NCBI GenBank assembly: GCA_973895155.1
Contig: OZ316893.1
Location: 2,418,001 to 2,482,000 of the forward strand
Direction of reading: 5' to 3'
DNA from: Marsupella aquatica
Lineage: Eukaryota; Marchantiophyta
Length of the DNA: 64,000 nt
Shown: positions 1 to 11,500 of the stretch, piece after piece
Layout of the letters: the number at the start of each line of letters is the position of its first letter
Numbering within the stretch: position 1 is the stretch's first letter
Made by a program: the position numbers and the translations under genes
The notes under the pieces: model-generated
The model's database searches: none
What the model saw: the letters and a program-made list of their open reading frames with translations, nothing else
Told to the model about the DNA's origin: nothing

Positions 1-56
1 GGGTGCCTTCTGCGATCTTGGATAGAAGTAGTATGTGGCAACCCCTGATCCGACCA

Positions 57-242
57 TCAAAGCCCCAAAAGCGACCGACCGGCCCAAAGGCGAAGAGGAA
101 TTGGACGAAACCGCTCGAGCAGAGGTTGTGGCATACGCTCGGTAGCAGAATCCAGGATGGGTCTGGCAAGAAGATGCGTTGTACGAGGAAAGAACAAATC
201 GACTGCTTTGGTGAAACCCTCTCTCCGCTCCTCCTCCTGCAT
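57..242 (-). CDS. Possible exon of unidentified minus-strand gene
   Basis: The frame stays open upstream of its first ATG to about position 310 and gives a mixed, protein-like composition with little low complexity (for example FFPRTTHLLARPILD). It ends at a TGA near 57. In a neighbouring frame the last 60 bases towards position 1 read as a short hydrophobic stretch (GALMVGSGVATYYFYP). So either a frameshift separates two halves of a membrane protein, or the resemblance is chance. No family is recognised and no start or splice site can be fixed, because the gene would run off the left edge. This may be non-coding. Confidence 0.2.
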   Translation of the reverse strand: MQEEERREGFTKAVDLFFPRTTHLLARPILDSATERMPQPLLERFRPIPLRLWAGRSLLGL

Positions 243-437
243 TATTACAGCTCGGTCCAGAAATTTGTGAAGCTCTCCCCAAACCTTCGTTCGGATGCCT
301 GATGATGAAAGAAGATCTCTTCTTGGAAAGCAGAGTGCCCAAACTGGAGTTTGAAAGCAGAATCCTCCTGAATCTTGTCATCTTGGACCAATTCGGCGTC
401 CAACTGTGGTCTGCTCAACAGACTCCGGGTCTGGGAT

Positions 438-467
438 CTCAGCTCAGCTCAGCTCAGCTCAGCTCAG
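438..467. repeat. AGCTC pentanucleotide microsatellite
   Basis: About six perfect tandem copies of AGCTC. No gene is associated with it. Confidence 0.85.
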
Positions 468-1549
468 TTGCAAAGCCATCAAATCTCCAGGGCCTCCACA
501 AGCCTGGTGAGAAATAATGGCCCGTCCATCCACCTGCAACTTTGCAGTGCATAACGAGGAGGGTCCAACCGCAAAACAACAATTTGATTGAGAGACACTT
601 CTCTCCTCCCGGCGTCGATCTTGCCCAAACCTTCTGCACCACTGCATGCGGATGAAAACCACACTAGTGCACAGTTCTATGCCAAGGGTTGCCCTGCTCT
701 TGAAAATTCTCAGAGCTCTCTCAGACTGCAGCTTTCATCGAGAAATTGAGATGGTCGAGAGAAAGAATCCACTCATCACTGTGGATGGAGTATGGGGTGG
801 ATGGGTTTCTTCAATCCAGTGACGAATACCAATACGAAAACGCTCTTCTAATTGTTGGAGTTTGTGTGGCAACTAGAGGGGGCTGTTTAGGAGACGAAGG
901 TTGCCTTTTGGGTTACACTTGTTAGGCCCCTTTTTTTGCCTTGAAAATATGTTAGGCCCCTTTTGCTTGAGTAAATAAGAGCATTCACTTATCTATCTCT
1001 ATAATATGATATCCTACCAAAAGGTGGGGTGTTGTCTGCATACAAACCAAGCAAAAGGTGGAATGGTATTGAGCCGCCTAATTTATCACATTGTTTTTGG
1101 TTATCATTGATCTCTTGAAAATGAGTTTGCAACATTTTAGGGAAAGTGGGGTAAAATAAAGTTCAATCAGAAAGGGAACTATTTTGTTCCGCAATCCCCA
1201 CTCGCCAACTTCTATGCTGACCATTTTTTTTTGCGTTGACCCAGCTTTTGCTTGCCCTCCCCATCTGTATATTTGTTATTTTCTCTATCAACAACATGGA
1301 CGCAAATGCAACACTTCAATCACAACAACTTCCAAAATGATCACACTTCCATGCAACATATGCACAACACAACTTCTACTTAACAAAGACTTTCACTCAA
1401 TCAACAACTCTTTTCTTGGCAATTGTTTTGATTGACAACACTATTTACACTATTTAATCTACTATTAAGTCTTATTCTTTCCACATTCAACCACTTGTAC
1501 ACTTTCCCTTCAATAACACTTCCATTTTGAAACATTTCCATCTTGAGAA

Positions 1550-1810
1550 TGTTTTCTCTCAACAATACTTTCTCTCAACTTATTTGAGCATGGCTTACTT
1601 CCTGCATTTTCTCACCTCAACATCTTTTTCTCGATCTCATATTTGGACCTTTTGCTCTCATCTATATCTTTTGCTCTAATTGGTATCTTTTGCTCTCATC
1701 AACATCTTTTTTTCTCGTCAACATCTTTTCTCTCATCAAAATTGACATTTTTTTCACCTTGACATTTTTTTTCTCAGTTAGAGATCTTTTTCTCTCAACA
1801 ATTTCCTCGC
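1550..1810 (+). repeat. CT-rich degenerate tandem repeat
   Basis: Variants of a unit of about 20 bases, close to ACATCTTTTGCTCTCATCA, recur across this stretch. Spacers vary and runs of T expand and contract. The strand asymmetry (pyrimidines on plus) is strong. This is simple-repeat DNA with no coding signal. Confidence 0.6.
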
Positions 1811-2366
1811 CCTCGACACAACGCACAGGCATCGGGCTGGTTTGACTATATTAGGTTTCTTAAAAAGATATTTCCAAGCAGTTTCTAGCTAATCAATTAA
1901 AAAAAGATACCTTTAAATATGCACGGAGTTAGTAATTGTCAAAGTTGGCTTCTAAACAACTCCCGGAAGAGTGAAGTGTGGAAATGGAGTGAGAGATAGA
2001 GTGACTTTCAAAAATTCATAAGTGTCTCAAATAGTCATGAAAGCTAGAGCTATTAGATTTGTTAGAAAGGGAGATGTTCAAGGTCGAACTTTGCAGTTGA
2101 AAACCTTTTTTGGGAAATGGGAAAATGTCAACACGTGAAGGTGTAAAAAGGGATCAGTGTCCATGAGGGTTGCATGGGTTCATTGGCTCGGTCCATAGAG
2201 GAGCATCACTTTCGCAGTAGCTGCTTAAATCCACCAGAGGCCATAGCTGAAAACTGCATGGTAGTGGCTGACAATTGTTCGAGTCACCACAACTCCACAA
2301 CCCAGAGCAGATCCGCTCTTGAAATTCGTCGAGGGTTGATTGGTGATCAGGATCACGCAAAATGAT

Positions 2367-2390
2367 TGCTCCTTGAATCGAGCAAATCAC
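2367..2390 (+). repeat. 24-base element shared with 4228-4251
   Basis: TGCTCCTTGAATCGAGCAAA is followed by TCAC. The same 24 bases with one substitution occur at 4228-4251. Both copies lie upstream of a plus-strand gene (the rhodanese and the NYN nuclease). Confidence 0.6.
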
Positions 2391-2575
2391 TCGAACTTCT
2401 GGGGGTAGCAGATTATACCCCATATCCTTCACTCTCTGAACCTCAATCCTAGTGGGTGATGGATTATTAGGTCCGCAAGGAGTTTTCTGTGAGGATAATC
2501 TTGAAAGGAGATAGTCAGAATTAACATAGTCAAATGCTTGGAGGTGGAGAGGAGCAAACGGAGTAGAAGCCCAGG

Positions 2576-3967
2576 GTGAGCGAGAGCGAAAGGGAGGAGG
2601 AGGAGGTCGTGAATGCGGAGAGGAGACAAACAGCGCTGCAGAAGTATGTAGCTCTTCGAGTTCAATTTTTCCCGGAAGTGCCAGAGATTTCTGGTGAGGA
2701 GTTGCTGCAGCTTGTGGAGCAGGGTGCCATTGGAAAGTCGACGGTTCTGGTGGATTGTCGTTCGGATGCGGAGCGCAAGGTTTCCTCCTTGACCTCGACT
2801 CACTGTCTGTCTTTTGATGTGTTGTGTCCATAACAAATTCGATCCTTGAACTGGCGGAACTGTTGTCATACGAGGTGAACGGAATTCAGACAAGCCCGTA
2901 TACAAGTGATAACAGCATTCCTCAGACCTGGAACTCAAGAATAATCCCGGTTGTGCCACGAGGAATCCTGAATGTATAGATGAGAAGGTGAAGTTTTGGT
3001 CCCAAATTCTAGGTCTAAACTAGTTGCTAAATTACCTCAGAATAAATCGTTCAAATTCATCCTGTAAAACTCCTGGGAGGACTCCACTCTGCATGACTGT
3101 TCTTATGAAGTTAGCATTATCCTCCAATAGATTGGTCAAGCTAATGTACGTTTGGTTGTCTTATTATGTACCCATTTGCTGCCCTCTTGAAAACGTTTCA
3201 ACCGTGCTGCCCTCTTGTTGGATACAGAAAATTAATTATCTTTGACTTCACCACACTCCTGCAAACGTGCTGCAGTTGGCTTTTTTCCTTCAGAGCCTTT
3301 AGACTATATTATTATGATAAATACTAAAGATAGGGACCAGATGTTAGAACCCTGTGTTGCAATGGAAGTGACGATGTATTAGTGCTCATTTTGGTTATTT
3401 GAGCGTTGCGTTGCTCTGTAGGTCTCTATTTACAACGGTGCAATACCTAAAGCAGAATTCGAGTCAAATGCTGAAAAGTACAAGAATAAGGAGATCATTG
3501 TTTACTGGTAAGGCCCACTCACGCCCATTGGAGTGGCCCATCGTCATTCATTGGTTGTCATTTCCCTTTTATAATCTGAATCGAAGCGGGTACCATGTGG
3601 TCATGCAATGTGTACTCGTGGTCACCTTGTACTAGATTTTCAGTGTGGTCCTAATTAGCTTTATCACACTTCCTTGCCCTAGCTTACCCCCAAAATCGAC
3701 AGGCTCTGACAATGTTTTCGTTTTCTTGTGTCAACCATATTCAGTGCCATTGGCAGGTGGTCAGGACTATTTGCCAAGGACCTACTGGTGAAGTTTCCAG
3801 ACATCAAGGTGCGCAATCATGCAGGCAGTGTTGTGGACTGGACCCATGTAGGTGGGCCATTTGTGGATGAGACCACTGGTGCTCCCACTCTCCAAGTAGA
3901 TCCCAACACTACTTGGATTCCTTATCTTCCAATCGGCAAGGGCCGTCAAGTCTATGGTGCCCGCTGA
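2576..3967 (+). CDS. Rhodanese-domain sulfurtransferase, three exons
   Basis: This is a single-domain rhodanese-like protein of the type expected to transfer sulfane sulfur from a persulfide on its active-site cysteine. Exons as I read them: 2576-2779, 3422-3507, 3745-3967. Splicing across GT-AG borders gives a continuous domain: VLVDCRSDAERK, then VSIYNGAIPKAEF, then the catalytic loop VYCAIGRWSG, whose Cys codon is split by intron 2, then a C-terminal tail (WTHVGGPFVDE) often seen in cyanobacterial and plastid relatives. The encoded part is about 170 residues. The true start is not resolved: an in-frame stop lies at 2564 and no ATG follows before the domain, so an upstream exon, perhaps with a targeting peptide, is missing from this model. 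2576 is only the first codon clearly in exon 1 and is a GTG. The family assignment is firm; the subfamily and compartment are inference. Confidence 0.8.
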
Positions 3968-4227
3968 ATCACTCGAGCGGTGATTTCATTTTTATTTTTC
4001 CGGGGCTCACAACTGGTTTGTGGTGAAGTTTCTCCACGTCTGTAAATGAAGCTCTGACTCATCACAGCAGTCGTTTCCAGTGAGGTCTGTTCCAACTATT
4101 CATCCTTTCACAAGAATGTTATGCCCCGGTTTTCAGCACTGGAAGAAGATGGGAACATTCCTGATCTCGAGCGAACTTGCTGATTCTTGCAGTTTGGTTC
4201 GTTTGTCTCCTTCATCCCCTCCATGAA

Positions 4228-4251
4228 TGCTCCTTGCATCGAGCAAATCAC
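4228..4251 (+). repeat. 24-base element shared with 2367-2390
   Basis: Second copy, differing by one base, about 130 bases upstream of the NYN nuclease start codon. The surrounding bases do not match, so the element is short. It may be regulatory or chance. Confidence 0.55.
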
Positions 4252-4382
4252 AAATCCTGTCTTTGACCTTAGATGAAGCTTTATGTGCAGATTCATCAGT
4301 GCAGTGTGGACGGCCTTAGACGTTCCCGCAGATTGACCGAAGGCAAGCAAACAGCGTTAGGGAGGCAGTGGAGCAGGAAGCC

Positions 4383-5717
4383 ATGAGCCTCTGTGGCTTG
4401 TTGTTTCCAGGAGGGCACAGCCGGACAGCTCTCCTCCTCGAGTCCAGCAGTAGATGCCCACTTCTGGAGCAGAATCGCTGGAGGTTACAGAAATCGTCAC
4501 ATACTTCTGAAAGGAGGTCTTTGAAATCTCAAGTAGGGCTCTGGTCGTCTCGTAGGAGCAGCAACCATCTTGTGTGTTTGTACGATGCTGGTCCGCGGAG
4601 CAGTGGGAGCAGTGAGAGAGGAAGGCAGAAGAGAGAGGACGGGATTGTTCCTGAGATTGTGGAGGAGTACGAGGAGGTGACAGTGCCCAGACGAACAGTG
4701 GCCGTATTCTGGGATCTGGACAACAAGCCTCCCAACCGGGTCCCTGCCTATGACGCCGCCCTGAGGTTGAAGAGGCTGGCAGGGGAATTCGGCGAGGTGG
4801 TGGATATGGTCGCGTATGCCAATCAGAATGCGTTCAATTTTGTCCCGGCTAGGGTTAGAGAGGAGAGACAGGACAGGCGAATGCTGGACCAGCTTGAGAA
4901 GAATGGGATTGTGAAGGTCGAACAGCCCTACATTTGCAGCATGTGTGGTCGGAAGAGTAGGACGAATGTTGACCTGAAGAGGCACTTCAAGCAGCTTCAT
5001 GAGAGGGAGAGGAACAAGCGTTTGGCTTATTTGGGGCAGCTCAAAGGCAAGAAACGGACGAAGTACTTGCAAAAAGTGGCACCGAAGGAATCCAAATATA
5101 AGGAAGCTGCCAGAACTGTGTTGGTGTCCAAAGTGGGATATGGGTTGGCATCTGATCTCAAGAGGGCTGGAGTGGCTGTCAGAACGGTGGAGAAAAAGCC
5201 TCAGGCTGCGGATGAGGCTCTCATGAGGCACATGAATTTGTACATCAACCGGGGAATTGAGGTCATCTGTTTGGTTTCAGATGATTCAGATTTCCTACAA
5301 ATTTTGAAGCTTGCTAAGAGCAAGCATGTTTGGACTATTGTGGTTGGAGATACTGGAACTTTGAAGGGAGCTGCACATAGTAGCTTTTCCTGGGACGATG
5401 TCGCTTCCGGCAGGTCTTTAGTAACTGCACCACATGAGAGAGTCCAGAGATGGTCTAACGAGGACGCATCAAGGGCGGAGCTCCAGGACGATGAGGAGTT
5501 CGAAGATAATTCGCACGAAGCTTTCTCTGAATCTGATGAAGAAGAGTTCTTGGACTTTCAAAATAGTCTTCGGAGTTCTGTTCAGCTCTCTCCTTTTGCA
5601 GATGACGAGGATGGGTATCGTTCTGATGAAGATGAAGATGAAGATGAAGATGATGAGGACGAAGATGACGAAATGTTTGGTGGTTGGGATAGGAAGGCAG
5701 AAGAGGCAGGTCGGTGA
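4383..5717 (+). CDS. NYN-domain nuclease with C2H2 zinc finger
   Basis: The protein is 444 residues from one uninterrupted exon. The ATG at 4383 is the first in frame; an upstream GTG at 4368 is unlikely to be used. Residues 1-80 are Ser/Arg rich and could be a transit peptide. The NYN (PIN-like) fold starts at residues 107-116 with VAVFWDLDNK, carrying acidic residues at 111 and 113. It resumes after an insertion with ICLVSDDSDFL (Asp 300, 301, 303), the usual metal-binding cluster. The insertion holds a C2H2 finger: Cys185, Cys188, His201, His206. The C-terminal third is strongly acidic (long Asp/Glu runs around 5510-5680). Arabidopsis relatives are annotated as putative endonuclease with C2H2 finger. 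An RNA substrate is an inference from NYN proteins in general. The neighbouring genes suggest no shared pathway. Confidence 0.88.
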   Translation: MSLCGLLFPGGHSRTALLLESSSRCPLLEQNRWRLQKSSHTSERRSLKSQVGLWSSRRSSNHLVCLYDAGPRSSGSSERGRQKREDGIVPEIVEEYEEVTVPRRTVAVFWDLDNKPPNRVPAYDAALRLKRLAGEFGEVVDMVAYANQNAFNFVPARVREERQDRRMLDQLEKNGIVKVEQPYICSMCGRKSRTNVDLKRHFKQLHERERNKRLAYLGQLKGKKRTKYLQKVAPKESKYKEAARTVLVSKVGYGLASDLKRAGVAVRTVEKKPQAADEALMRHMNLYINRGIEVICLVSDDSDFLQILKLAKSKHVWTIVVGDTGTLKGAAHSSFSWDDVASGRSLVTAPHERVQRWSNEDASRAELQDDEEFEDNSHEAFSESDEEEFLDFQNSLRSSVQLSPFADDEDGYRSDEDEDEDEDDEDEDDEMFGGWDRKAEEAGR

Positions 5718-5849
5718 TGGGGTCCCCTTCAAATTGACCCACATCTTCTACAAAACAGGAATTGTCCGTGTTCTGGAGAAATCACAGAGGCTGGTTTGGA
5801 TCAAGGTACAATATGCCCTACCCACGAGTGCCTGCCTTTTCCACATAGA

Positions 5850-6296
5850 AATGTTGCTGCTCTGTTTTATTTGGTGCGCTGGGAGTGTTATAGCCGGCCA
5901 TCAATCTTCAAAAATGGCCGGATTCACTGCTGCAGGTTCTGGGACTGAAGAGGTTTGTAGGTGAGGTAGAGGTAGCTGACGGAATTGTTTTTTCAAGTCA
6001 ACAATGACTTCAGCTGATCTGGAGAGCGGACAGAGATTGACTCATTTCATTCAGGTATTTCACTCCCACAGAGTTTGTGCGTGAACTACCTGATCAAGTG
6101 GGTATGATGATTGTGGCTGCAGAATGTAACTTTGGGAAATGTTCTTGCTCGTCAGCGAGGCACGAGGTTCCACCCTGGAAACTTAATGGAGATAGTCCGA
6201 GATCACACTTCGTTCGCTCGAGTAGCAGAGCATGTGCGGTTCGAGAAAAACCCTTGCACGGAAGGCAATTGGGTTAAGGTAGTTAGATCCATATAG
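5850..6296 (+). pseudogene. Decayed ribosomal protein bL27-like gene
   Basis: The exon at 6123-6296 encodes the bL27 signature (VLARQRGTRFHPGN, then RDHTSFA) and a tail ending in a TAG at 6294-6296. Just upstream, 5921-5965 reads DSLLQVLGLKRFVGE, matching the bL27 segment before it, and a GT-AG intron (5966-6122) joins the two in phase. The family's KNGR motif is visible at 5910-5921 but one base out of frame, so a single-base deletion near 5921 separates it from the rest. The glycine-rich GNNVGMG motif of the family has become GNLMEIV. No start codon or organelle presequence can be traced. The organellar L27 origin is clear; decay rather than assembly error is the likelier reading because the motif loss is independent of the frameshift. 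Confidence 0.6.
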
Positions 6297-8575
6297 TGAA
6301 TTGTTCAATCTTCCGAGCCTGACCCTACAGCTGCAGGAAAATTGCTGTCTTAGGAAATTTACGTGAAACCATCGATGTCGGTTGTTGGTGATAGCGATTT
6401 AGCACATTTTCTTCTGCAGCATAGAGCCTAAATCTTTGTCGTAACGAAGTTCCGTTATTATAGGGTTTTAGATAGTTTAGTTGTCGGTCGCACCATTATA
6501 AGCAGATCGTCGTCACCTGTAGCGGATCTTAAATAGCAGTAACGACGAACAATGCGGGTATGGGCATTTGCAGCTGGTAGCATATTCGCCTGTCAGGTCT
6601 TCAGCTGCGTATTGTATAAGGTGCTGTTGTACAGAAATTTCTTGGTGAAGTTCCTACGGGAATCTGGAGATTTGACAGTAATGTTTTCGGGTCTTGGGCT
6701 ACTGGTGGTACGTTTCCCGGCAGGTTGCGGTCAGCTGTATGCAAACAACGATTCAATGCTGAAAGTTCACTGTCGCGAGGCTTGCAATTCATCAGAACAT
6801 GTGAAATCACTTGTGCACCGATATTCTTCTGGTGGTTGAGAATGTGGTTACTTTTTAAGCAATTGTCAATCGTCAATTCATTCATTGCATCTGGCCTTAG
6901 TACATCTGATAATGCAAAGTACTTGTGAATTCTACTGTACAAGGGGACATGTTCGCCTGGACGTCCTGACAGCCTCTCTCTAGTAATACAGATCAATGTG
7001 TAACTTCTCTTAACTTCTCACATCAGAATCATGCTGTGATCTCAAAGAACTCAACTTCTGATCAAGATACGAAAAACCTATTATTCCTCAAGAGTAATCA
7101 CTATCCGTCAACATAAATGTTCCAGGGTAAGACCTCGGAAGTGGATTTTCTACGAATTTTTACAGTGAATCATCGGTGCCCACAAGCATTCGTCTGCTCT
7201 TCTGTTACCAGGTCAGGTCCTTTCTGAGTGAAACCAATCATTCAATGTACACGAGAAGTATGTAGAACAAGAAACTAGACTGAAGGTGGAACATCACCTA
7301 GGTGACGCAAATTCAAACTCGTAGAATGTGTCAGCAAGTTGGAATGACTGGCCCTCTAGAATAAATTACCCACTAAGGTGGACTAATGAAATGACACGTC
7401 TACTCGTAAATCCTAACAAAATATCATGTGTATGGAACTCAGGATCTCGCCAAAATTCTCATCACGTAGGAGATGAGAAGCAAGGAATTAACCGAAAAAC
7501 AAGGTACGTTGCGAAAATCATAAGATCATCTCAACCAGGAGATAATAGTTAAGGAGTTGCCCATAAACGTGATAAGCTACAAAATTATGATATCATATGT
7601 TATTAATGCAACAATTGTCACTACCTCTGATCAGGAGAAGATGGGCTCCAGAGTTCGCATTCCGACCAAAATTTCAGCGTCGACGCCAAACAACAAGTAG
7701 CAGAATAACTTGCAGCTTAACAACGAGGCAGTGTTATCCACCCCAAAGATAGACTTGGTAATGCAGTGGGCAGATTAAACAAATAAAGCGGAAAGAAAAA
7801 TTCAGCTGACTAGTCCCTGTACAGGAACTTCAACTCAGTTAACACAAAGGACAGCGAAAATCATACATTGCTACAGCGAAGACATACGTACATTTGTGTT
7901 CCCACCAGAGAAGATTTCTTAACAACGGCGTCTCGAGAGATCTCTCATTACGTTTATGTATAAGAAGTCCATTTGACAAATGGATTACAAAAGATTCAGC
8001 CTCGAACAGGGCTAGAATCGTTCAGATCTATATTACATCTGCCAGCTTCGACTGACAAAACTACAAAAGTTCGTAAATCAGCTCAGCCATCGCTCAGTAG
8101 AGGATGATCCACGATAGTTCGAAGCCACTTAGGGGAGGGGAACCATACTATATCCATTTTCCGAAAACCCAGCACCCATCGTTCAGAAGACGATGATCCA
8201 CGACCATTCGGACCCGTTTAGAGAGGACAACCATACTACCTTACTTTCCCGATATTTCAGCTCTTTCGGCCCTAACCCATTTAAGTATAACCTCGGTAGA
8301 CAAATCTTTCATTGATCCACAACGGTTGTATAACATTTCGTATGGGGAATAGCACACACCGGCCTTTCCAGTGCGAATCCAAGTTTTGCCCAGCTGCGAG
8401 AGCTACTTAAACCTCGGCCCTGAGATGGCATCATCACAACAAAGAGCACATCTGCTTTGCAAGGATCGACAAAAAAGTCAGACACGCGAGAGGTCCTGCT
8501 TTCCAGCCGATGCAGCCAGGAATGGTGTGGCCACCAAACTACTGTTATCGAGTAACAGCTCTGTCTTGGAACACC
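6297..8575. other. Intergenic, no gene seen
   Basis: There are only short frames, none longer than about 130 codons, with no recognisable motif on either strand. The right end is presumably the 3' untranslated region and downstream flank of the minus-strand legumain gene. Confidence 0.6.
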
Positions 8576-11500
8576 CTATGCACTGAATCCTTCTTTCACA
8601 GGCTGCCATGTTCCAAGGCCATAAGTGCTCCTTCTGCAAGCCTCCTCCGCAGCATGGCTCACTTTCTCCATTTCGGCACCAGCATTGCAAATATTGGCAA
8701 AGGCCCGCATATGCTTCATTCCATATTGAGTCAACGGTCCGCACCTGCTCTCAAATTTCCGCACCTGGAAGACAAAACCATAGAGTGAATTACTGGTCGT
8801 TATAATCTTAGGTGTCCTTCAACGACATTTCTCGATTCCAAGCAAGTTATTTACCAGAATGTTTTAAACGAACTCTCCTCGTAGGATCTACTGACTTGTA
8901 ACATGCCAGGATACTCCACAGCTACGGCCAAAAGCGGTAAAAAAATTAGCACGCTTTGAGGAGCAGAGTAATCGACTCTGGAAAAAAGCGTACCACTTGC
9001 TTCATGCAGTCCCAGTCGTCTACCAGAGGATGTCCACTGGGAACAACATTGTCCAGTACTAAAGAACTCTCAATTCCAAAAAGCAACTCCCCCATCAGTT
9101 GCACACTTGTATCGAGATGTAGGCGATGAGATATGGTATCCATCAATTTCTTCCCAGCCTCCAGCTTGCGGGTCGATCCTTCAGCAGCATTGCTGAACTG
9201 TACATTCCGATCGGTAATAAGTCAACGGCCGATGAAATGAAATGGTTCGTCAAATCTCTTGCAATCAACAGCTCCTTCCAAGTTACTTCAGCTCAAAAAT
9301 ACCCTTCATGCAAGCATCGAACCATCGAACCAGTGAGTTTGTCTATCGACTGGAAATTTAAAACAAAAGCTGTTAAGACCAACTGATCGCAAGTCAATTA
9401 CCTTGGTCCACAAATGAACCATATCAGCGTCACGCTGGCTAATGCCAAGACCTCCAGATTCAAGCTTGTTGTCAGCCAGCCAGTCCGAAAAGGCTGGAAA
9501 CCTAATCTTTTCGTTCGCTGGATCGAAGCCGAGGTACAGAGAAAGCTGGTCTGTGTTTTGCAGCAGATCACCGTACTGCATGACGTGTGATCCTGAATTG
9601 TATGTGTTGCGGTTAGAAGTTCTCATCTTCACCTGACGGAGCAAGCCACAACCGGGTATCAGTACATAATCGTGATGATTGTCCCATATTTATGCTAACG
9701 CTTTGATCGGATCGAATGGGAGCAACTCTACACTCTACTTCGAAAACATACAAGAAGCATGAGAAATTTTTGACATAGCCATCAGGAACCTTGTTGTCCA
9801 GTTTGCAAAGACGTGCAAAACCTATTAATCACTCTGAGTACAATCAATCCCAAGTCGCTCGTTCTACAAACAGACACTGAAGCTAGTTGTGCAGAAGTGC
9901 ATCGCAATATGGAAGAACATTTATCTGTCGGCTAAGAAATCTAAGCCTGAAACTCCACATCCCAGGACTACGAAACAGTAAAGAAATATACTTCGGGCTA
10001 CACTTACGATGCCGTATTGGTCTGCCAAAGTTTCCTGCTTCAGGTCCTGAATCTCAGAATCTTCCATCCAAGCGACACTGTAGAGATCACCAAGGCACGT
10101 CTCAAACTCCGGCGGGGGAGGAGGGATCATTCCTGGGCAGTAAGTTCCCCAGCTACTCTCGTCAGCGTTGGACGCGGTGGTTACGTAGACATTCCACCCC
10201 TCGGGAAGTAGCCCTTCAAAGATGCTCCCGCTCTCGCATGCCTCCAAGTAGAAAACCAGCTTCGAGTACGAATTGGCCTCGTGCTTCCTCCTAAGAACGT
10301 CGATCAAATCAACCGCATACAAATTGGGAGTGGTAGGCATGCCTGCGATGAGAGCGCAGAGTTTCAGCACATACACACGAGGATTGAGCAACAGGAATTG
10401 TCCCACAAACGTTAGCGGGTCAGACAGTCTTCGATACTAGGATAAACTTGGCTCCGCTAAAAGCTAAAATGTGTACCAAAGAGATGCAATGGCCGGAATT
10501 AATAATTTAGCTAACATCATAGGGCAAAGATGAAGACATTAGCTGGTAAAATACAATGGACGGGAGGCTAAGACATTGAAAGTAGTAGCAATTTCGCTCA
10601 CTCGAAAGGGAAAGCATCCTCGCACATCTAAAGGTTGGATTAGCAGTTCGGCTGAAATGGTAGGGAGAAGATGACAACATCCAGTGAATGACTGTTAGGC
10701 TCACAATGTTGACGGCCACGGTCCAGGGCAGGAGCTCGAAGTACAGAGTTGCAACGTACCGAGAACACCTGGACCTCCGTGGTCAGTGTAGTAGATGAAG
10801 ATGTGGTCATCGGGACCACTGTCAACCACCTTGCCACTGCCGCCTTTGAGAGCAGCCTTATCCCCGAGAATGACGGCGAAGAGGTTACCAACAGTCACTT
10901 CTTTGCCGGTGTAGTCCTACACCCACACAATCCAACCCAGCGCAATATTGTTTAGACAATTTGATTGTTCTAACACGGGCATCTGAAAATCAGTGACCGG
11001 GAGTGGGAAAGGCTTCTTCATCGCATCCGTATCCCCTCCCGAGGCAGGACAAGGCAACAAGACCAACCTACCCTCCCAAGAATGCATGTAATTCACATTG
11101 GCAGGCGAGTGAGCAGAACGACCGGTCCTCACCTTGGGCACGCCGTGGTACATATCACTGCCGTGCGGGGAGTTGATAATCTGCCCAGGGCGCGGATTCT
11201 CCGGGTTGTTCGCAATGTCGTCGTACATGAACACGATGATGTTCTCCTCCTTCACACCATTCTTCTTTAGAATTTGGTATGCATGACACACATCCGCCTG
11301 CCAAACAACCCAACATCAGAAAGACCCATCAGTAAAGTCTCTGCCGCCAATTCTAAAGGAAGCAACACCGAACAATACAGCCTGGTTGAATTGGAAGGGA
11401 GTGACGAACCCAGTCCTAGTCGTTCTTTCTAGGACACCAGGGCTTGTGCAGCCTCTTCCCTAAGTCCAGAGAATTATGAACTTCAACAACCCGCACAGAA

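Larger units (their letters stand above)
470..2563. other. Intergenic, no convincing gene
   Basis: I see only short chance reading frames. The stretch becomes AT-rich after about 900 and includes the CT-rich degenerate array listed separately. Two minus-strand frames overlapping 2154-2959 are long, but they lie opposite the rhodanese exon and look like shadows. Confidence 0.6.

Noticed and set aside
2154-2959. Long minus-strand frames of 225 and 176 codons
   Set aside because: They lie opposite the rhodanese exon 1, are rich in Pro/Ser/Arg, have no motif, and overlap each other in different frames.
4497-5231. 244-codon minus-strand frame
   Set aside because: Entirely antisense to the NYN nuclease coding exon; His/Leu/Pro-rich shadow composition.
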